A DNA stretch of 25,713 bases from DATAEK01 sp036258055 (GTDB lineage: Bacteria; Acidobacteriota; Vicinamibacteria; Vicinamibacterales; 2-12-FULL-66-21): NCBI GenBank assembly GCA_036258055.1, contig DATAEK010000086.1:1-25713 (forward strand), in the 5' to 3' direction. Shown in pieces: positions 21,757 through 25,713 of the stretch. Both the position numbers and the translations under genes were made by a program. Below the pieces are notes generated by a model. It had not been told where the DNA came from, searched no databases, and was given only the letters and a program-made list of their open reading frames with translations. The number at the start of each line of letters is the position of its first letter. Positions within the stretch are counted from its first letter, which is position 1.

Positions 21757-23024
21757 TGCCGCAGACAATCAGCGAGAAGATCCTCTCCAACCACTCCGGC
21801 GGAACCGTGCGTGCCGGCGACATCGCGATCTGCACGGTCGACCTGGTGGTCGGCACTGACGGTTCGGGTCCGATGGCGATCGACTACTTCGAACGAATGG
21901 GGGCAACCCGCCTGCACAACCCGTCTCGCGTGTTCTTCTCCCTGGATCATTACGCGCCGCCGACAACGCCGCAAACGCGGGCGTTTCACGATCGCATTCG
22001 GCTGTTTGCCGAGCGTCACGGTGCGACCGTATTCGGGATGGGCGACGGCATCAGTCACCAGCTCGTGGTCGAACGCGGACTGGTCGGTGCGGGCGATCTC
22101 CTGGTCGGCGCCGACAGCCACGCGGTCACGTGCGGCGCGTTGAACTGTTTCGCCATCGGCGTGGGATCCTCGGATCTTGCCGCCGCGATGATGACGGGCC
22201 GGATCTGGCTTCGCGTCCCTCACACGATTCGGATCACGCTGACAGGCAGACGGGCGCCAGATGTGGCGCCCAAAGATGTCGCCCTCGCCCTCGTCGCCGA
22301 GCTCGGAGCCTCAGGGGCCGACTACCAGACAGCCGAATTCGCGGGCGACGCGCTGCCCTCGTTCACGCTCGACGATCGACTCGTCCTGAGCAACCTGCTG
22401 GTTGAAGCGGGCGCGAAAGCGGCGATTTTTCCCCACGACGCGAACACCACCGAATACCGAGCCGCGCGCGAGGGTGACCGCGGCACCCCGGTTTCAGCCG
22501 ATCCGGACGCGCACTACGTTCGCGAAATCCGGTGCGATCTCTCGACGCTCACGCCGCGCGTCGCCCGCCCCCACGAGCCGGACGACGTCGTGCCACTCGC
22601 GGACGTGAGCGGCGTGCCCGTGCAGATGGTGTTCGTCGGCACGTGTACGGGTGGGCGGGTCGTCGACTTTCACCAGGCTCTTGATGCGTTCGAGCGCGCG
22701 GGTGGCCGGATTGCGGCAGGAGTTCAGGTCGTGCTGACACCCGCATCACAGGAAGTCGAGGCGCGTCTGACTGCGGATGGCACCCTCGATCGGTTCGTCA
22801 GCGCAGGGGCCATCGTGACAACCGCCGGGTGCGGCGCCTGCTGCGGGACGAGCGGCGTCATTCCGGGCGACGGCATGACGGTGCTCTCGACGGCGAACCG
22901 CAACTTCAAAGCCCGCATGGGCAACGCCACCGCCCGCATCTACCTCGCGTCGCCGGCGGTCTGCGGAGCCGCAGCCGCGACCGGTTCAATCCCGCCGGTT
23001 GTGCTCACGGGGTCAGCGTCATGA
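21753..23024 (+). CDS. Aconitase-superfamily hydro-lyase, large subunit (LeuC-like)
   Basis: Encodes 423 residues from ATG 21753, overlapping the carrier gene (ATGA). It carries the [4Fe-4S] ligands of the family: Cys298 in FVGTCTGGR, and Cys360 and Cys363 in GCGACCG, plus an extra Cys364. Other hallmarks are LLVGADSHAVTCGALNCFA (116-134), DHYAPP (65-70) and NRNFKARMG (382-390). LeuC isomerises 2-isopropylmalate; close paralogues hydrate or dehydrate citramalate, homoaconitate or 2,3-dimethylmalate. The first Cys motif ends TGGR rather than the common TNSR, and no leuA or leuB is adjacent, so leucine biosynthesis is unlikely. It forms a pair with the overlapping small-subunit gene (ATGA). A reversible hydration of an unsaturated or hydroxylated 2-oxo or dicarboxylic acid is expected; the substrate is unknown. 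Confidence 0.88.
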   Translation: MMPQTISEKILSNHSGGTVRAGDIAICTVDLVVGTDGSGPMAIDYFERMGATRLHNPSRVFFSLDHYAPPTTPQTRAFHDRIRLFAERHGATVFGMGDGISHQLVVERGLVGAGDLLVGADSHAVTCGALNCFAIGVGSSDLAAAMMTGRIWLRVPHTIRITLTGRRAPDVAPKDVALALVAELGASGADYQTAEFAGDALPSFTLDDRLVLSNLLVEAGAKAAIFPHDANTTEYRAAREGDRGTPVSADPDAHYVREIRCDLSTLTPRVARPHEPDDVVPLADVSGVPVQMVFVGTCTGGRVVDFHQALDAFERAGGRIAAGVQVVLTPASQEVEARLTADGTLDRFVSAGAIVTTAGCGACCGTSGVIPGDGMTVLSTANRNFKARMGNATARIYLASPAVCGAAAATGSIPPVVLTGSAS

Positions 23025-23530
23025 TCCTCGAAGGGCGCGCCCGGGTGTTGGGCGACGACGTGAACACGGACTACATCATCTCGTCGAAACGGAAGCGGGA
23101 GACGATCGACGCATCGGTGCTGAAGCACTATCTTCTCGAATCGATCGCGCCCGACTTCGCGGGGTCGGTGCAGCCCGGGGATCTCATCGTCGCCGGGGCC
23201 AATTTCGGATGCGGATCGGCCATGGAGGTCGCAGCGACGGTCATCCAGGCAGCGGGTATCCGCGCGGTGATTGCGAGGAGCTTCGCGCGCAGTTTCTATC
23301 GCAATGCGATCAACAACGGCCTTCTCGCCGTGCAATGCGAGACGTCGGCCATCGAGGAGGGCGATCGACTGTCGGTCCGGTTCATGGACGGCGCAGCAAC
23401 CGTCCACGACCTGACCCGCGGGAACCTGGTCCAGGCGGCGCCCATGCCGCCCATCATGCTTCGCATCCTCGAGGAGGGCGGCCTCGTGGGGTTTCTGTCG
23501 AAGTACGGCGGATTTGATGGGTCCGCCTAA
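23021..23530 (+). CDS. Aconitase-superfamily hydro-lyase, small subunit (LeuD-like)
   Basis: Encodes 169 residues from ATG 23021, overlapping the large subunit stop (ATGA). The swivelling-domain fold is shown by DDVNTDYIIS (12-21), GANFGCGSAMEVA (59-71) and AVIARSFARSFYRNAINNGL (82-101). In typical LeuD and related small subunits the central motif is GCGSSREHA/QA, whose Ser-Arg contact the substrate carboxylate; here it is GCGSAMEVA, with Arg replaced by Met68 and His by Val70. The substrate-recognition loop after NTDYII, usually PGRYL or SGKYK, reads SSKRKRET. These changes argue for a substrate unlike isopropylmalate. The stop codon TAA lies in the loop of a perfect hairpin (23521-23538), so the cassette ends here. 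Confidence 0.87.
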   Translation: MILEGRARVLGDDVNTDYIISSKRKRETIDASVLKHYLLESIAPDFAGSVQPGDLIVAGANFGCGSAMEVAATVIQAAGIRAVIARSFARSFYRNAINNGLLAVQCETSAIEEGDRLSVRFMDGAATVHDLTRGNLVQAAPMPPIMLRILEEGGLVGFLSKYGGFDGSA

Positions 23531-23573
23531 AGGCGGACGCCACAGCTTCGGTTGTGGCCGGCTTCCGCCGGCC
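23521..23573. terminator. Triple-hairpin bidirectional terminator or REP-like element
   Basis: Three stems in 53 bases: GTCCGCC-TAAA-GGCGGAC (23521-23538, loop containing the stop codon of the LeuD-like gene), GCCACAGC-TTCG-GTTGTGGC (23539-23558, a C(UUCG)G tetraloop with one G-U pair), and GGCCGGC-TTCC-GCCGGCC (23556-23573), which shares three bases with the second. It separates convergent genes whose stops are at 23530 and 23579. No T-tract is present, so termination would need Rho or the structure alone. Confidence 0.65.
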
Positions 23574-23578
23574 CAAGA

Positions 23579-25564
23579 TTACCGCAACGCCGTCGCGCGG
23601 CTCTTGATCGTGGCCGCGAGCGACTTCAAACGCATCGCGTCACGGCCGGTAGCCGCCCCGGCATCACTCTCCAGCTGGGTCGCCAGTGAATTGAGCTCGG
23701 TGGCCGCGACCGTCTTGTCCTTCGCCGATTTCGACTTGTCCGCCTTGTCCAGCGCGTTCGTGACAGCGCGCGCGCGTTCCGGCTGGATGCCCTTGGTGCG
23801 GCCGAGCTGATCGAGGTACGCCTTGGCGACGACCGTGTTCGCCGGCCAGACGAGACGCACTTGATCCTGCGCGTTGAACTCGGTCGATCGGATCAGACCT
23901 GCGGCCTCAATCTCGTTCGCCGACAGGTCCTCGCTCGGTTTCAACGTGAAGACGTCGATGCCCCGCGCGATTTCCGAGCCATAAATGTGCCCGTTGAACC
24001 AGTAGGCCGACCAGTAGCCCCCGGTGACGAGCTGTTTCTCGTCGATCGGGCCGCGATCGAAGAAAGCGATTTCGACGGGATGTGCGGAGTCGGTGAAATC
24101 GAAGACCGAGACGCCTCCCTGATACCACCCCTGGACCATGATGTCGCGCCCGGGCACCGGAATGATCGAGCCGTTGTGGGCGACGCAGTTCTCCTGGTCG
24201 GTCTGCGCCGCCGGCAGCTTGTAGTAGCCGCCGAACTTCAGCTTGCGATCGACGATGTCGAAGACCGCGTCGGCGCCCCAGTTGGGCGGATCCGTCGCGC
24301 GGCAGCGCGGACGCGTGCCGCCACCCCACTCGTCGGTGAAGATCACCTTCGTCCCATCGTTGTTGAAGGTGGCCGAGTGCCAGTACGCGAAGTTGTTGTC
24401 CGTGACGGCATCGAGCCGTGTCGGGTGTTGAGGATCCGAGATGTCGAGCAGGATGCCGTTGCCCGAGCAGGCGCCAGCCGCGAGGCCGACCTCCGGAAAC
24501 ACCGTGATGTCGTGGCACTGGTTGGTCAGGCGCGACGTCTGCGTCCCGGGACCGTGATCTCCACCCTGCCACAAGCCGGAGATCGCTCCGGTCTCCGGAT
24601 CCGCGAAGATGCGCGGACGGTTGACGATGCGTGCCGTCTGGGGCGCCGCCAACGGTACCTGAATGACGTCGATGCTGAAGAGCGACGTGTTCGGATCGTC
24701 CTTGGCATCCGCAGCCGAGCAACCTGAGAGCTCATCACCCGATCGGACGGTGCTCGTCCCCGAGCCGTAGACGTAGATGTTGTCCTTGTCTTTCGGATCC
24801 TGAACGAGCGTATGCGTGTGCGATCCGCGGCAGGTCTGAATCGCCGCCAGCTGCTTGGGGTGCTTCAGGTCGGTGATGTCGAAGATACGGACGCCGCGGA
24901 ACCGCTCCGCGCTGACCGCAGCCTCGACGCCCTGTGTACCGCAGTCGACACGCCCTCGCGTCTGCTCGACCGACATGAACAGCAGGTGGCCGTAGATCGA
25001 AACGTCGCCCTGTCCGCCCGGGCAGACGACGGAGGTGACGAGCCGCGGCTTGGTCGCGCTGTCGATGTCGTAGGTGTTGAAACCGTTGAAGTTCCCCATG
25101 ATGAGGCGATTCCGGCTGAACGCGAGGTCCGAGTTCGCGAAGTTCAGTCCGGGACCTCCGCCCCTGCCGTTGCCTCTTCCACCCGCAGCGTCGGGCGCCG
25201 CGGCGCCCGCCGCCGGCGGCGTAGAAGGAGGCGTCGTGCCGGCGGCCGCATTTCCGCCCGCCGCGTTGCCGCGACCAGGCCCGCCGTTGCCTTCCGTCTC
25301 GGGGGGCGTCGGCTCGCCGCCCGGGGACTTGGGATCGAAGAATCCTTGCGGCTTGGGCAGGCTGGACACGAGCTCCATGCCCCTGGCGGCGACACCCGCG
25401 TCGCGCAACCCGGCCTTCAGCCCGACTCGCGGATCAGCGCTCGCAGCCGGGCGCTCCTGCGCGCGGGCGTCGGCATACGTGGCGATCGCCGCGAGTGTCA
25501 CGGCGAGCGCCCAGAAAAATGCGAGCACGCGCCTGCGGTTCGGTGGTCTCGAATCGGATCTCAT
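23579..25564 (-). CDS. Secreted LVIVD-repeat (choice-of-anchor type) protein
   Basis: Encodes 661 residues from ATG 25564, with GAGG 8 bases upstream. The frame extends further upstream but only into the hairpin element. A signal peptide (VLAFFWALAVTLAAIATYADARA) leads to a conserved segment, then a Gly/Ala/Pro/Asn-rich linker (about 82-137). The body is a beta-propeller-like series of LVIVD-type repeats, e.g. GFNTYDIDSATKPRLVTSV, GVRIFDITDLKHPKQLAAI, GILLDISDPQHPTRLDAV and VSVFDFTDSAHPVEIAFF. His-rich stretches (SHTHTL, FAYWHSATF) could bind metal. The C-terminal 85 residues are helical (AYLDQLGRTKGIQPERARAV onward), resembling FIMAH-type modules. Many Acidobacteriota carry such proteins, but their function is not established; it is probably extracellular or cell-surface. 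The gene is convergent with the metabolic cassette. Confidence 0.85.
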   Translation of the reverse strand: MRSDSRPPNRRRVLAFFWALAVTLAAIATYADARAQERPAASADPRVGLKAGLRDAGVAARGMELVSSLPKPQGFFDPKSPGGEPTPPETEGNGGPGRGNAAGGNAAAGTTPPSTPPAAGAAAPDAAGGRGNGRGGGPGLNFANSDLAFSRNRLIMGNFNGFNTYDIDSATKPRLVTSVVCPGGQGDVSIYGHLLFMSVEQTRGRVDCGTQGVEAAVSAERFRGVRIFDITDLKHPKQLAAIQTCRGSHTHTLVQDPKDKDNIYVYGSGTSTVRSGDELSGCSAADAKDDPNTSLFSIDVIQVPLAAPQTARIVNRPRIFADPETGAISGLWQGGDHGPGTQTSRLTNQCHDITVFPEVGLAAGACSGNGILLDISDPQHPTRLDAVTDNNFAYWHSATFNNDGTKVIFTDEWGGGTRPRCRATDPPNWGADAVFDIVDRKLKFGGYYKLPAAQTDQENCVAHNGSIIPVPGRDIMVQGWYQGGVSVFDFTDSAHPVEIAFFDRGPIDEKQLVTGGYWSAYWFNGHIYGSEIARGIDVFTLKPSEDLSANEIEAAGLIRSTEFNAQDQVRLVWPANTVVAKAYLDQLGRTKGIQPERARAVTNALDKADKSKSAKDKTVAATELNSLATQLESDAGAATGRDAMRLKSLAATIKSRATALR

Positions 25565-25586
25565 GAAATGAACCTCGTGGTCTTTT

Positions 25587-25712
25587 CTTAGTGCGCGTGG
25601 GGCCCCACCCCCACGCGCTTTACGCGCTTCGCGCGACGGCCTTCGGCCTGTCCGCGGCACAAACCGCCGCGGCCTGGCGTCTCGTTAGCGGCTTCCCCCC
25701 ACGCGCAGTGAG
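25587..25712. repeat. Hairpin-rich element bounded by inverted repeats
   Basis: Terminal inverted repeats of 16 bases (25587-25602 and 25697-25712) match at 14 positions, including an exact 11-bp TGCGCGTGGGG/CCCCACGCGCA. Inside are perfect hairpins at 25593-25618 (10-bp stem), 25623-25635 (5 bp), 25638-25648 (4 bp) and 25652-25672 (7 bp, CCGCGGC). The CCCCACGCGC arm occurs twice, so the left end can pair with either copy. It encodes no protein and lies upstream of the LVIVD gene at the window edge. Confidence 0.55.
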
Positions 25713-25713
25713 A

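Noticed and set aside
21753..23530. Calling the LeuC/LeuD-like pair leucine biosynthesis leuCD
   Set aside because: No leuA or leuB is nearby, the operon context is catabolic, and the active-site motif of the small subunit is altered.

Overview
The window is high-GC, densely coded DNA with the gene content and style of a soil Acidobacteriota chromosome, probably the Vicinamibacteria (subdivision 6) lineage. That placement is inferred from resemblance to remembered families: a MASE1-type histidine kinase, a TMTC-like glycosyltransferase with TPRs, an LVIVD-repeat protein, and GC-rich intergenic hairpin elements. No rRNA, tRNA, CRISPR array, transposase or phage gene was seen.

Layout. (1) 1-3.8 kb, plus strand: the C-terminal part of an arylsulfatase, a SAM methyltransferase, an HdeD-like membrane protein and a small lipoprotein. 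(2) 3.9-6.1 kb, minus strand: three envelope genes of unknown function. (3) 6.3-8.9 kb, minus strand: a large orphan MASE1-GAF-PAS histidine kinase. (4) 9.0-10.75 kb, minus strand: a membrane protein and a small membrane-anchored protein, interleaved with two 5'-truncated gene remnants. (5) 11.0-15.3 kb: an ABM-fold monooxygenase-like gene and two sigma-54 enhancer-binding proteins flanking a secreted HExxH protein. (6) 15.3-18.6 kb, plus strand: a TPR glycosyltransferase and an acyl-CoA ligase. (7) 18.7-23.5 kb, plus strand: a five-gene, translationally coupled metabolic cassette. (8) 23.6-25.6 kb, minus strand: a secreted LVIVD-repeat protein, then a hairpin-rich palindromic element at the window edge.

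Two groups of genes appear to work together. First, the GAF-type enhancer-binding protein at 13752 is divergent from the secreted HExxH protein at 13440. Their shared intergenic region holds a good sigma-54 -24/-12 match facing the HExxH gene and two near-identical 21-bp inverted-repeat sites exactly 126 bp apart. This looks like a complete, self-contained sigma-54 regulatory module. Second, the 18669-23530 cassette encodes an RraA/HMG-aldolase-like protein, a class V aminotransferase, a DAACS carrier and a LeuCD-like hydro-lyase, each junction overlapping by 4 bp (GTGA or ATGA). The carrier has lost both acidic sodium-site residues, and the small hydro-lyase subunit has an altered active-site motif. 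A coherent but unproven reading is uptake, transamination, hydration and aldol cleavage of an unusual branched amino acid such as a 4-substituted glutamate.

Intergenic DNA is notable as well: three degenerate 7-bp repeat tracts, a 98-bp palindromic element, a triple hairpin between convergent genes and a TIR-bounded hairpin array.
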